Positions 55,772 through 64,000 of a stretch of 64,000 nucleotides of DNA are shown here, one piece after another. This DNA is from an uncultured Roseicyclus sp. GTDB lineage: Bacteria; Pseudomonadota; Alphaproteobacteria; Rhodobacterales; Rhodobacteraceae. How positions within the stretch are numbered: position 1 is the first letter of the stretch; each line of letters starts with the position of its first letter. Made by a program: the position numbers and the translations under genes. The stretch lies in assembly GCA_947489665.1 (NCBI GenBank), contig CANLEH010000001.1, positions 1,770,501-1,834,500 on the forward strand, read 5' to 3'. Below the pieces are notes generated by a model that worked only from the letters and a program-made list of their open reading frames with translations, was not told where the DNA came from and searched no databases.

Positions 55772-57088
55772 ATGAAGATCGCGATTGTAGATGATGAGCA
55801 GGATATGCGGCAGTCGATCAGCCAGTGGCTGGCGCTGTCGGGATTTGACACCGAAACCTATGCCAGCGCCGAGGATGCGCTGAAGGGCATAGGCTCGGAC
55901 TTCCCCGGCGTAGTCGTCACCGACGTCAAGATGCCGGGTATGGATGGGATGGCGTTCCTGAAGCGCCTTATGGGGGTCGACAGTGGTATTCCCGTGATCC
56001 TGATCACGGGCCATGGCGATGTGCCTATGGCGGTAGAGGCGATGCGGATCGGCGCCTATGATTTCCTGGAAAAGCCCTTCAACCCGGATCGGATGACGGA
56101 CCTTGCCAAGCGGGCCGGGCAGCAGCGGCGCCTGACGCTCGACAACCGGGCGCTCCGCAAGGAGCTGAGCGACGGGACGGTTCTGATGCGCAAGCTGATC
56201 GGCTCCTCGCCGGTGATGGAGCGGCTACGCGAGGACATCCTCGATCTGGGGCAGGCCGATGGTCATGTGCTGATCACGGGTGAGACGGGGACGGGCAAGA
56301 CGCTGGTGGCCCATGCGCTTCACGCCGTGGGGCCGCGCGCGGGCAAGCATTTTGTAGTGCTCTCCTGTGCGGCCCATGAAGAAGAGGAACTTGCGGCCAA
56401 GCTTTTTGGCCCGGTGGGCGAAGATCAGGACAAGCCATTGGTGGAGCAAGCCCGTGGCGGGACGCTGGTGCTGGAGGATATCGAAAGCCTGAGCCAAAGC
56501 CTGCAAGCGCGTCTGCTGACGTTCATCAATGATCAGGGCACGCCGGCGGAGACCCGGATCGTCGCCATCTGCAATGCGCCTGAGCCGGATCAATGCGAAG
56601 GGTCGCTAAGGCCGGATCTGTTCTACCGCTTGGCCGCGATGCGAATTGATTTGCCGCCCTTGCGCCAGCGCGGCGAAGACATTCTGACGCTGTTCACCCG
56701 CTTTGGAGAGCAGTTCAGCGAGGAATATGGCACAGACGCCCCGCAAGTCACCGCGCAAGAGGCAGCTCAGCTATTGCAGGCGCCCTGGCCCGGCAATGTG
56801 CGCCAGCTGATCAATATCGCTGAACGCGCTATCCTGCAGCAGCGCCGTGGGTCTGGGACGATTGCGTCGCTCCTGATGTCTGACAACACGCAGATCGCGC
56901 CGCAAGCGATTGGCGAGGGCAAGCCGCTGAAGGAATATGTGGAGGCGTTCGAACGGATGCTGATCGACAACACCATGCGGCGACATCGTGGCTCGATTGC
57001 GAGCGTCATGGACGAACTCTGCCTGCCGCGCCGGACGCTGAACGAGAAGATGGCGAAATACGGGTTGAGCCGGTCGGACTACCTCTGA
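55772..57088 (+). CDS. dctD: DctD-type response regulator lacking the GAFTGA loop
   Basis: A 438-residue NtrC-family regulator. The receiver has D7/D8, phospho-acceptor D51 and K101. The AAA+ domain has Walker A GETGTGKT (170-177), and the arginine-finger region RPDLFYRLAAMRI (280-292) is present. The usual ELFGHxxGAFTGA segment is replaced by KLFGPVGEDQDKPLVE (210-225): the sigma-54-contacting GAFTGA loop is absent and the domain is shortened there. The Walker B is TLVLEDIE rather than FLDEI. A Fis-type DNA-binding domain ends the protein (about 390-438). It may therefore act with the housekeeping sigma factor, as NtrC of Rhodobacter does, or work as a repressor. Confidence 0.9.
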   Translation: MKIAIVDDEQDMRQSISQWLALSGFDTETYASAEDALKGIGSDFPGVVVTDVKMPGMDGMAFLKRLMGVDSGIPVILITGHGDVPMAVEAMRIGAYDFLEKPFNPDRMTDLAKRAGQQRRLTLDNRALRKELSDGTVLMRKLIGSSPVMERLREDILDLGQADGHVLITGETGTGKTLVAHALHAVGPRAGKHFVVLSCAAHEEEELAAKLFGPVGEDQDKPLVEQARGGTLVLEDIESLSQSLQARLLTFINDQGTPAETRIVAICNAPEPDQCEGSLRPDLFYRLAAMRIDLPPLRQRGEDILTLFTRFGEQFSEEYGTDAPQVTAQEAAQLLQAPWPGNVRQLINIAERAILQQRRGSGTIASLLMSDNTQIAPQAIGEGKPLKEYVEAFERMLIDNTMRRHRGSIASVMDELCLPRRTLNEKMAKYGLSRSDYL

Positions 57089-57104
57089 GCAGGGACTAAG
57101 CGAG

Positions 57105-57197
57105 ACCGTCGGCACATGTTTGCCGACGGTGTATGCTTCTGCATACCATCTCCGAAGACGCTCTGTTACGTCTATTGGCGCACACTTCCGGTGTGCG
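57105..57197 (+). other. Three consecutive hairpins between dctD and hydrolase gene
   Basis: Three perfect inverted repeats follow each other: ACCGTCGGCA/TGCCGACGGT (57105-57130, loop six), GTATGC/GCATAC (57131-57146, loop TTCT) and CGCACAC/GTGTGCG (57179-57197, loop TTCCG). None is followed by a T run. The first could end the dctD transcript with help; the other two lie in the leader of the hydrolase gene and would fold with small stable loops in RNA. Confidence 0.55.
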
Positions 57198-57252
57198 TCT
57201 TCAAGGGGCACGGGCCCTGAACGGCGGCACGCCAGCTTTCTTGGAGTCGACC

Positions 57253-58014
57253 ATGCTCAGCCTGCAATTCCTTGGCGACCCCGCCGGTCGCCCGGTTCTC
57301 TTTCTGCATCCCGGCAACGCCACTGGCGGGTCGTGGAAAGATGTTGTGGATCGATTGCCAGGAGTAAAGGCTGTCTGTCCAGATCTCCCGGGCTTCGGCG
57401 GCAGCGCACACATTCCGCTCACGAATTTCGAAGACAGCGCCGACCATCTTGCGCGCCTTATGGAAGCGGAGGGATTGGGCCCAATGCCCATCGTCGGCTA
57501 TTCGCTCGGGGCGTATACCGGTATGATGCTTGCCCTGCGCCATCCACATCTGGTGGAACGCGCGCTTTTGACGAGTTTTCAGATCATACCGCTGAAGGGG
57601 CGCTGGTATCTGGTGCCGTTCTTGAATGCCATATCTCCAATAATGACGACGTTCCGTGCCCGCAAGGCAGCGTTCAGTAGTATGGGCATTGCAGAAGGCG
57701 GCTCATGGGCCGTGACGCAGAACTCGCCTTGCAATGCGCGAACTCTACGCAGCATCGGACGCCTGGCCTTCGATTTCGACATTCGCGACCAGATCGGTGA
57801 TCTGGCGCGTCCCACGCTGGTTCTGGCTGGTTACGAAGAGATGGAGAGCATTCGTGACAGCGTGGTCCTTGTTGCCGAGGCCTCGTCGATGGCCGAAGGG
57901 GCCTTTGCGCCAGGCGGGCATGGCTGGCCGGTGGTAGCGGCGGACGTCTTCGTCGACACGGTCAATGCCTGGCTTGGAGATGCCCCGCTGCCGGAGGCGC
58001 TGGAACCGGTCTGA
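57253..58014 (+). CDS. Alpha/beta hydrolase
   Basis: A 253-residue alpha/beta-fold hydrolase. LFLHPGNATGGSW near the N-terminus is the oxyanion region, GYSLGAYTGM near residue 80 holds the nucleophile Ser, and GGHGWPV near 223 the catalytic His. Substrate is unknown; esterase or haloalkane/epoxide-like activities are all possible. GGAG eight bases before ATG 57253 fixes the start. It follows a structured leader and precedes the rne leader. Confidence 0.85.
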   Translation: MLSLQFLGDPAGRPVLFLHPGNATGGSWKDVVDRLPGVKAVCPDLPGFGGSAHIPLTNFEDSADHLARLMEAEGLGPMPIVGYSLGAYTGMMLALRHPHLVERALLTSFQIIPLKGRWYLVPFLNAISPIMTTFRARKAAFSSMGIAEGGSWAVTQNSPCNARTLRSIGRLAFDFDIRDQIGDLARPTLVLAGYEEMESIRDSVVLVAEASSMAEGAFAPGGHGWPVVAADVFVDTVNAWLGDAPLPEALEPV

Positions 58015-58460
58015 TTGACCCTTCCAGGCGTGTGAATAGTTCTGCGATCCGCTGTTTCCCCATTGTCTTTCTGTCGCACCCTCCCTTAATGTGAAGGAAC
58101 TGGCCATAAGCCAGCGATCAGTTTCTCTGCACCTTTGTCCCGGTGCCGCGCATATGACGCGACGGGGGAGGGCCGCAGGTCACTTGGTCTGATGCGCGCA
58201 TCTATTTTCTCGCGCCCGTCAGAACCGCACGTAACCGCGCCACTTGGCGCATGAATGGATGGCGAAACACGAATGTTTCAGCCATCGGAGACAGACGCGA
58301 TGCCCTGCCCAGGTGCACAAACGGACACGCTTTCAGGGCCCTTGGCCCTGTCCGTCCGGCCCGGGCCCATCGCGCTAACAGTACAACGCCCAATGAAATT
58401 TGCAGCGCCACCGGGGTCCGCCCCGCCAACGCGCGTGTTCGGCGGGCGAGCAAGGATATC
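58015..58460 (+). other. Long non-coding region upstream of rne, probable structured leader
   Basis: About 446 bases separate the hydrolase stop from the rne ATG, with no convincing gene. Pyrimidine-rich stretches lie at about 58048-58085. A CAGGGCC/GGCCCTG hairpin (58333-58349) and a neighbouring GC-rich palindrome around GGCCCGGGCC (58357-58368) lie closer to rne. RNase E mRNAs often have long leaders that RNase E cleaves to control its own level; this region fits that but the features are only suggestive. Confidence 0.5.
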
Positions 58461-61004
58461 ATGGCAAAAAAGATGCTCATCGATGCCACCCACGCGGAGG
58501 AAACCCGCGTTGTGGTGGCAGACGGCAATCGGGTTGAGGAATTCGACTTTGAGTCGCTGAACAAACGGCAACTCGCAGGCAATATATATCTGGCAAAAGT
58601 AACGCGGGTCGAACCCTCGCTTCAGGCGGCTTTTGTGGATTATGGCGGGAACCGGCATGGTTTCCTCGCGTTCTCGGAAATCCATCCAGATTACTACCAA
58701 ATCCCCGTCGCGGACCGTGAGGCCTTGCTGGCGGAAGAGCGCGCCTATGCCGAACAGCAAGCCCGCGAGGACGAAGAAGAAGCGCCCAAGCCAAAGCGGC
58801 GCCGTCGGCGGCGCAAGCCTGCCGAGACCAAGGCCGAAGAGACTGGCGTTGATGCGGTGACGTCCGAGGCGCCGTCTGGCATGGATGTCGTAGACTTCGA
58901 CGAAAGTGATTCCGAGGTTAGTGCGGCTGAGGCGGATGATGCATCGGTTGAAGGCCTGTCTCCGATGGAGCTTGTCGCCGAAACGCCTGTTGAAGAGCCT
59001 GCCGACGACGCGGATGCGCCGGATGCGGACACCGAGCAAGCGGCCGATGAAGACGGCGCTGACAGCGAGGATGACGGCGACGACAGCGATGCGGAAACTG
59101 TCGCCGATGACGACGATGAAGAAGAGATCCGCCCGGCACGCAAGCCGCGGCCGCGCAAGTACAAGATCCAGGAAGTCGTAAAGGTCCGCCAGATCCTTCT
59201 GGTGCAGGTCGTCAAGGAAGAGCGTGGCAACAAGGGCGCTGCGCTGACAACGTACCTTTCGCTGGCCGGGCGCTATTGCGTTTTGATGCCAAACACCGCG
59301 CGCGGCGGCGGGATCAGCCGCAAGATCACCAACGCATCGGATCGCAAGAAGCTCAAGGAAATCGCTACTGCTTTGGACGTGCCACAGGGCGCGGGCCTTA
59401 TTGTGCGCACCGCTGGTGCACAGCGCACCAAGACCGAGATCAAGCGCGATTACGAATATTTGCAACGCCAATGGGAGCAAATCCGTGAGCTGACGCTGAA
59501 ATCGATTGCGCCGGCCCCGATCTACCAGGAAGGCGACCTGATCCACCGCACGATCCGCGACCTCTACAACCGTGATATCGGTGAGGTTCTGGTCGAAGGT
59601 GAGGCTGGCTACCGGCACGCCAAGAACTTCATGAAAATGATCATGCCGAGCCACGCGAAGAACGTGAAGCAGCATACCGACCCCATGCCGCTTTTCGCCA
59701 AGCACAAGGTCGAAGGCTACCTGGCCGACATGTTCAACCCGACGGTTCAGTTGAAGTCGGGTGGCTACATCGTGATCGGCGTGACCGAAGCGCTTGTGGC
59801 GATCGACGTGAACTCTGGTCGGGCCACCAAAGAAGGCTCGATCGAAGAAACCGCGCTGAAAACGAACCTTGAGGCTGCCGAAGAAGTGGCGCGCCAGTTG
59901 CGCCTGCGTGACCTCGCGGGTCTGATCGTGATCGACTTCATCGACATGGACGAACGGCGCAACAACAACGCCGTTGAGAAGCGCATCAAGGACAAGCTGA
60001 AGACAGATCGCGCGCGTATTCAGGTGGGCCGTATCTCAAGCTTCGGACTGATGGAAATGTCGCGCCAGCGCCTGCGCCCCGGCATGTTGGAGGCCACCAC
60101 GCAGGCGTGCCATCACTGCCATGGGACCGGCCTTGTGCGTTCAGACGACAGCCTTGCGCTATCGATCCTGCGCCAGTTGGAAGAAGAAGGCACACGCGGA
60201 CGCTCGAAAGAGGTGCTGTTGACCGCGCCCGTCGGCATCGTGAACTTCCTGTTCAACTTCAAGCGCGAGACGTTGGATGCCATCGAAGCGCGCTCAGGCA
60301 TGGCGATCCGGATCGAAGCGGACGCTTCGCTGGTGGTGCCGGACTTCAAGATCGAGAAATTCAAGACGGCCACGCGCAAGATCACGGCAACTGCACCGGT
60401 GATCTCGATGGATGCTGCGTTGATGGATGATATCGACGAGGATACCGAGACGCAGGTTGAGGTCGAGACGCCGGAAGACGAAGACCAGCCCAAGAAGAAG
60501 CGCCGTCGGCGTCGCGGTGGCCGTGGGCGTCGCCGGAGCGGCGAAGGAGCCGAGGACGCGCAAAGCGCGGAAGAGGCTGCTGAAGGTCAGACTGAGGAAG
60601 CGCCAAGCGCAGAAGACGGCGCGCAGGCCGATCCAGAGGCGGCACCTGAGGCGGCAGAGGGCGAAGAAGACCAACCGAAAAAGCGCCGCCGTTCGCGTCG
60701 CGGTGGCCGCGGACGCAAATCTGCAGAAGCCGAGGCAGAGGTTACGCAAGAGCAGTCTGATGCGGATGCAGAGACCCCTGCAGAGGATGCGCCCGTTGTC
60801 GCGGAGGAGGCTGCGCCGGAGCCGGAGGTCGCTGACGAACCTGATGCAGAGCCTGTAGCATCGGAGCCCGAACCTGCACCTGAGCCCGAGCCAGAACCAA
60901 TTCAGGAACCTGAGCCCGAACCGGTCGGCGCGGAAGCACCTGCTGAGCCAGCGCCTGAAGAACCCGCTAAGCCGAAACGGCGTGGCTGGTGGTCACGCGG
61001 CTGA
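58461..61004 (+). CDS. rne: Ribonuclease E
   Basis: An 847-residue endoribonuclease of RNA decay and processing. The S1 region (from about residue 35) is interrupted by an acidic insert (about 95-235) rich in Glu, Asp and Ala with a basic start PKRRRRRRKP, as in other alphaproteobacteria. Catalytic D449 (VAIDVNSGR) and D492 (IVIDFIDMD) and the zinc-link C550-x2-C553 (CHHC) are present. The C-terminal scaffold (about 670-847) alternates Arg-rich blocks (KKKRRRRRGGRGRRR) with acidic Pro/Glu repeats and ends in WWSRG. ATG 58461 gives the standard MAKKMLIDA start. A strong terminator follows. Confidence 0.96.
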   Translation: MAKKMLIDATHAEETRVVVADGNRVEEFDFESLNKRQLAGNIYLAKVTRVEPSLQAAFVDYGGNRHGFLAFSEIHPDYYQIPVADREALLAEERAYAEQQAREDEEEAPKPKRRRRRRKPAETKAEETGVDAVTSEAPSGMDVVDFDESDSEVSAAEADDASVEGLSPMELVAETPVEEPADDADAPDADTEQAADEDGADSEDDGDDSDAETVADDDDEEEIRPARKPRPRKYKIQEVVKVRQILLVQVVKEERGNKGAALTTYLSLAGRYCVLMPNTARGGGISRKITNASDRKKLKEIATALDVPQGAGLIVRTAGAQRTKTEIKRDYEYLQRQWEQIRELTLKSIAPAPIYQEGDLIHRTIRDLYNRDIGEVLVEGEAGYRHAKNFMKMIMPSHAKNVKQHTDPMPLFAKHKVEGYLADMFNPTVQLKSGGYIVIGVTEALVAIDVNSGRATKEGSIEETALKTNLEAAEEVARQLRLRDLAGLIVIDFIDMDERRNNNAVEKRIKDKLKTDRARIQVGRISSFGLMEMSRQRLRPGMLEATTQACHHCHGTGLVRSDDSLALSILRQLEEEGTRGRSKEVLLTAPVGIVNFLFNFKRETLDAIEARSGMAIRIEADASLVVPDFKIEKFKTATRKITATAPVISMDAALMDDIDEDTETQVEVETPEDEDQPKKKRRRRRGGRGRRRSGEGAEDAQSAEEAAEGQTEEAPSAEDGAQADPEAAPEAAEGEEDQPKKRRRSRRGGRGRKSAEAEAEVTQEQSDADAETPAEDAPVVAEEAAPEPEVADEPDAEPVASEPEPAPEPEPEPIQEPEPEPVGAEAPAEPAPEEPAKPKRRGWWSRG

Positions 61005-61014
61005 TCGAAACAAG

Positions 61015-61042
61015 AAAGGGCGCCCGAGAAGGCGCCCTTTTT
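61015..61042 (+). terminator. Rho-independent terminator after rne
   Basis: AAAGGGCGCC at 61015-61024 pairs with GGCGCCCTTT at 61031-61040 around CGAGAA, and the T run continues to 61042. It lies ten bases after the rne stop. Read on the other strand it also resembles the end of the convergent DsbA-like gene. Confidence 0.92.
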
Positions 61043-61066
61043 CGTTTAGGGATGCAGGTTAGCTGA

Positions 61067-61819
61067 TTACTGCGCCGTCTCGCGCAGAATGGCGACGATC
61101 TCTTGCATGTTGGGCAGCGGTACATAGCCCTGCACCAATTGATCTCCGAACACGAATGACGGCGTTCCTGTGATCCCCATGCGCGCGGCAAGATCACGGT
61201 TGTAGTTGATCGTGGCCTCAACCAGCGGGTCTTCAATGGCCGCAAAAATTGCTTCGCTATCGAGGCCAAGATCTGTTGCAAGCCGCGCCAACGAAAGCTC
61301 GGTCACATCGGAACGCATGGTGATCAAACCTTCGTTGATCAGTTCATAGGCCTGCCCTCCGAGTGCGATGCGCGTCGCAATCGCAAAGCGGCTGGCGAGT
61401 TCAGACTGTTCGCCGAGGATGGGGAATTCCTTGGTGATGATCCGGATATTGCCATCGGTCTCGACCAACTCTGTCACCTCCGGATGCGCCCTGCGACAGA
61501 AGGAGCAGCGGTAGTCGAGGAACTCGACGATGACGATGTCGCCGTCTGGGTTGCCTCCCACATGATCAAAAGCAGAATTGAACAAGGCGTCTTCGTTTTC
61601 AACCACGGCGAGCGCCTGCGCTTCAGCCTCCAATTCGGCCTGGCGCTGTTCTAAAACTCCGAATGCTTCCATCAGAACCTCGGGATTCTCAAGCAGATAG
61701 GCACGAACCTCCTCGCGGAAGATTTCGCGCTCAGCCTCGGACAGGTCGTTCAAATCGGTGGCCATGGCCGGGCTCGCAATCAGAGCTGAAAGAGCCGCAC
61801 CCAACAAATACTTTTTCAT
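61067..61819 (-). CDS. DsbA-family periplasmic thiol oxidoreductase
   Basis: A 250-residue protein with a signal peptide (residues 1-20, MKKYLLGAALSALIASPAMA). A helical part with AYLLENPEVLMEAF (about 40-60) precedes the thioredoxin-fold domain. The active site is C105-S-F-C108 in YRCSFC, and the cis-Pro loop is TGTPSFVFG near 218. This layout matches Com1/BdbD-like DsbA proteins that form or rearrange disulfides in the periplasm. It is divergent from an aminotransferase gene. ATG 61819 is chosen because the signal peptide begins there. Confidence 0.92.
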   Translation of the reverse strand: MKKYLLGAALSALIASPAMATDLNDLSEAEREIFREEVRAYLLENPEVLMEAFGVLEQRQAELEAEAQALAVVENEDALFNSAFDHVGGNPDGDIVIVEFLDYRCSFCRRAHPEVTELVETDGNIRIITKEFPILGEQSELASRFAIATRIALGGQAYELINEGLITMRSDVTELSLARLATDLGLDSEAIFAAIEDPLVEATINYNRDLAARMGITGTPSFVFGDQLVQGYVPLPNMQEIVAILRETAQ

Positions 61820-61933
61820 CAGAAGTCTCCGTTTTTCGGATTTGCCATTACCTACCACATCCGCTCGTGCCCGCCACCATTGACGACACCTGCTTGGCCT
61901 GTTTTCAACCTGCGCAAGTATGTGAGGTGAAAA

Positions 61934-63085
61934 ATGCGCCATTCAAAACGTGCACTGGTGGATCCGTTCATTGTGATGGACGTGATGGAAGCCGCAAGAG
62001 CTGCAGAAGAAGCCGGAAGCCACATCATCCATATGGAAGTGGGCCAGCCCGGATCAGGCGCGCCTGCGGCGGCCCGTGCAAGATTGGCCGCCGAAATGGA
62101 AGCGGGGCCATTGGGCTATACCGTGGCGTTGGGGCGCCCGGATCTTCGCGCGGGCATCGCGGCGCTCTATCGGGAGTGGTATGGCAACGACCTGGATCCA
62201 TCCCGCGTAGTCCTCACCGCCGGAGCGTCCGGGGCTTTCATTCTTGCCTTCACGGCGCTTTTCGATGCGGGCGCAAAGGTAGCCCTGGGGGAGCCATGCT
62301 ATCCGTCCTACCGACAGATCCTCTCGGCCCTCTCGCTTGAGCCCGTGGGCCTGCAAACGCATGCTGACTCGCGTTACCAACCAACGCCAGACCATCTGAC
62401 CGATGAACTTGATGGTCTGATCGTCGCCAGCCCCGCAAACCCGACTGGAACCATGCTGTTTGAGGCTGAGATGCGCGCACTGGCGGATGCGTGCGCATCG
62501 CGTGGTATCTCCCTGATTTCTGACGAGATTTACCACGGCTTGCAGTATGAAGGGCGGGCCGTATCGGCGTTGGAAGTGACGGATGATGTCTATGTCATCA
62601 ACTCGTTCTCCAAATACTTCTCGATGACGGGCTGGCGGTTGGGGTGGATGGTTGTGCCACCCGATCATGTGCGGATCATCGAACGCCTGGCACAGAACAT
62701 GTTTATTTGTCCCTCACACGCAGCGCAGGTTGCGGCAATTGGCGCACTATCGCCGGATGGGCGCGCGGAACTGGACCAGCATCGCGAAACCTATGCAAAG
62801 AACCGCACGATCTTGCTGCAGGGTCTTGCGGAAGCGGGGCTGACGAAAACCGCGCCCGCAGATGGCGCGTTTTACGTCTATGCCGATGTGTCGGACTTCA
62901 CAGATGATGCGCGTGCCTTTGCAGACGAAGTCCTCCACAAGGCCGGGGTTGCGGTGACGCCAGGGCTCGATTTCGACAAGGCCCGCGGGGCAGGCACGCT
63001 ACGCTTCTCCTATGCGCGGTCGACCGATGATATTGTCGAGGGTGTCGCGCGCTTGATCTCATTCATGGACGCCCGAAAAGGGTAG
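61934..63085 (+). CDS. Class I/II aminotransferase (PLP)
   Basis: A 383-residue fold-type I aminotransferase. GQPGSGAP near residue 38, NPTG at 169-172 and D197 in DEIYHGL bind PLP, and K227 in NSFSKYFSMTG forms the Schiff base. Sequence style fits aspartate/aromatic aminotransferases of subgroup I-gamma, and the amino-group pair is unknown. The ATG follows a GTGA-rich leader; its gene is 48 bases upstream of amiC in the same direction. It is divergent from the DsbA-like gene. Confidence 0.9.
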   Translation: MRHSKRALVDPFIVMDVMEAARAAEEAGSHIIHMEVGQPGSGAPAAARARLAAEMEAGPLGYTVALGRPDLRAGIAALYREWYGNDLDPSRVVLTAGASGAFILAFTALFDAGAKVALGEPCYPSYRQILSALSLEPVGLQTHADSRYQPTPDHLTDELDGLIVASPANPTGTMLFEAEMRALADACASRGISLISDEIYHGLQYEGRAVSALEVTDDVYVINSFSKYFSMTGWRLGWMVVPPDHVRIIERLAQNMFICPSHAAQVAAIGALSPDGRAELDQHRETYAKNRTILLQGLAEAGLTKTAPADGAFYVYADVSDFTDDARAFADEVLHKAGVAVTPGLDFDKARGAGTLRFSYARSTDDIVEGVARLISFMDARKG

Positions 63086-63137
63086 GAGGGCCGAGTTGGA
63101 TAAGCTATAAAGCAGCCAACCAAGAGGGAATATCCCC

Positions 63138-64000
63138 GTGATCCGAGCAGTCCTGATTATCGCCCTTCTCTGGCTTCCACTTCCTGTCCTGGCACAAGGA
63201 TTTGGGGCATTGGCCCGCGCGCTGCCGGACGACAGCCACCTGACCGGCAATCGGCGCGGGGCTGAGTTGGAATTGGCGCTTAGTCAGGCCGTTCCGTTCC
63301 GTGTGTTTACCTTGTCCGACCCTATGCGCGTGGTCGTCGATTTCAGAGAGGTCGATTTCGGCGCGTTGCCCGATGGTTTCAACCGCGCGCGAACCGTAGA
63401 AGCGCTCGCCTATGGTGGCGCATCGACGCCGGGTTGGTCGCGGATGGTGTTGACCTTGAATGCGCCGATGCTGCCCGAGATTGCGGCCATGGAAACAGAT
63501 GATGCCACTGGCGAAGCTGTGGTGCGGCTGTCGCTGCAACCCGTTGAGGAAGCGGCCTTTTTGGCAGCGGCCGGTGCCCCGCCGGGGGTAAGCGGTGTGC
63601 TGTTGCCGGTGGTAACCGCTGCGGCTGCTCCAGCCAATGACGATACATTGCTGATTGTTCTCGATCCCGGCCATGGCGGGGTTGATCCGGGTGCTGTGCG
63701 AAACGGCTATACCGAAGCGGATCTGATGTTGTCTTTCGCCCGCGAGTTGCGCGAAATCATGCGGCGCACCGGCGATATCGAGGTCGTCATGACCCGCGAT
63801 GCAGATCTTTTCGTTCCATTACCGACACGGGTGACGATTGCAAGGGCGGCGGGTGCGGACCTGTTCATTTCCCTCCATGCCGATGCGATAGCCGAGGGGC
63901 GTGCGCAAGGAGCAACGGTGTACACATTGGCCGAAGAGGCGACGGATGCCGCGACGGCTGCCCTTGCTGAGCAGCACGACCGGGCCGACCTGTTGCAAGG
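63138..64000 (+). CDS. amiC: N-acetylmuramoyl-L-alanine amidase (AmiC-type), 3' end cut by window
   Basis: The visible 287 residues form a periplasmic amidase that cleaves peptide stems from peptidoglycan, mainly at division. A signal peptide (about 1-20, LIIALLWLPLPVLAQG) precedes an AMIN domain (about 35-130; VVVDFREVDFG) for localisation. The Amidase_3 catalytic domain starts near residue 175 with VLDPGHGGVDPG; zinc ligands are the His in DPGHGG, the Glu in GYTEADL and the His in ISLHADA. GTG 63138 follows AAGAGGGAA. The frame stays open to the last base, so the C-terminus is outside the window. Confidence 0.93.
   Translation, partial: MIRAVLIIALLWLPLPVLAQGFGALARALPDDSHLTGNRRGAELELALSQAVPFRVFTLSDPMRVVVDFREVDFGALPDGFNRARTVEALAYGGASTPGWSRMVLTLNAPMLPEIAAMETDDATGEAVVRLSLQPVEEAAFLAAAGAPPGVSGVLLPVVTAAAAPANDDTLLIVLDPGHGGVDPGAVRNGYTEADLMLSFARELREIMRRTGDIEVVMTRDADLFVPLPTRVTIARAAGADLFISLHADAIAEGRAQGATVYTLAEEATDAATAALAEQHDRADLLQ

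Overview
The window is a dense, GC-rich chromosomal segment of an alphaproteobacterium, most likely a member of the Rhodobacterales (roseobacter group). The case rests on several traits seen together: a molybdenum NAD-formate dehydrogenase operon (fdsGB-A-fdhD-fdsD), tripartite TRAP transport and a DctB/DctD pair, a DUF1476 F1-ATPase zeta-type inhibitor divergent from purC-purS-purQ, RNase E with an acidic insert in its S1 region, a stand-alone corrinoid protein plus a BHMT-type methyltransferase, and a GTTC-N7-GTTC LexA box. I saw no rRNA, tRNA, insertion sequence, prophage or CRISPR array. Both ends cut a gene: a SnoaL-like protein on the left and an AmiC-type amidase on the right.

Layout. 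0-2.2 kb: a small catabolic operon (SnoaL-like, double cupin, RraA-like). 2.6-11.2 kb: an acetate operon (acs, a second-type adk, DUF4212/sodium-solute symporter pair, cNMP-CBS-DUF294 protein, small membrane protein, membrane-anchored DnaQ-type exonuclease). 11.6-18.3 kb: an unusual cassette with an animal-type haem peroxidase, a divergent subtilase, a vanadium-haloperoxidase/PAP2-type enzyme with an (AGR)11 N-terminal tail, and a SARP-like regulator. 18.3-26.7 kb: LysR regulator, DUF1445 protein, TRAP transporter and a fused 5-oxoprolinase, read here as a pyroglutamate (5-oxoproline) uptake and use locus. 26.7-30.0 kb: an unknown protein and a CheB-CheR fusion. 30.2-35.1 kb: a divergent lipid-like locus (MMPL/RND exporter and secreted protein on one strand, alpha-oxoamine-synthase-like enzyme and condensation-fold acyltransferase on the other). 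35.2-43.2 kb: formate dehydrogenase with its LysR regulator, plus an unfamiliar two-repeat gene lodged between fdsB and fdsA. 43.2-45.2 kb: a pentonate dehydratase behind four GTTCA-N2-TGAAC palindromes. 45.3-52.0 kb: DUF1638 protein, corrinoid protein and BHMT-like methyltransferase (probable parts of a split B12 methionine synthase), an EamA transporter, a GNAT protein, a LexA-boxed radical SAM gene and the zeta inhibitor. 52.1-53.9 kb: purCSQ. 53.9-57.1 kb: dctB-dctD. 57.3-64 kb: alpha/beta hydrolase, rne, a DsbA-like protein, an aminotransferase and amiC.

The points most worth a second look are the peroxidase-subtilase-haloperoxidase-SARP cassette, the lipid-like locus, the palindrome array at 43.2 kb, the DctD that lacks the sigma-54 contact loop, the pyroglutamate locus, the extra gene inside the fds operon, and the LexA box before the radical SAM gene. 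Functions are assigned from motifs read by eye; no database search was run.
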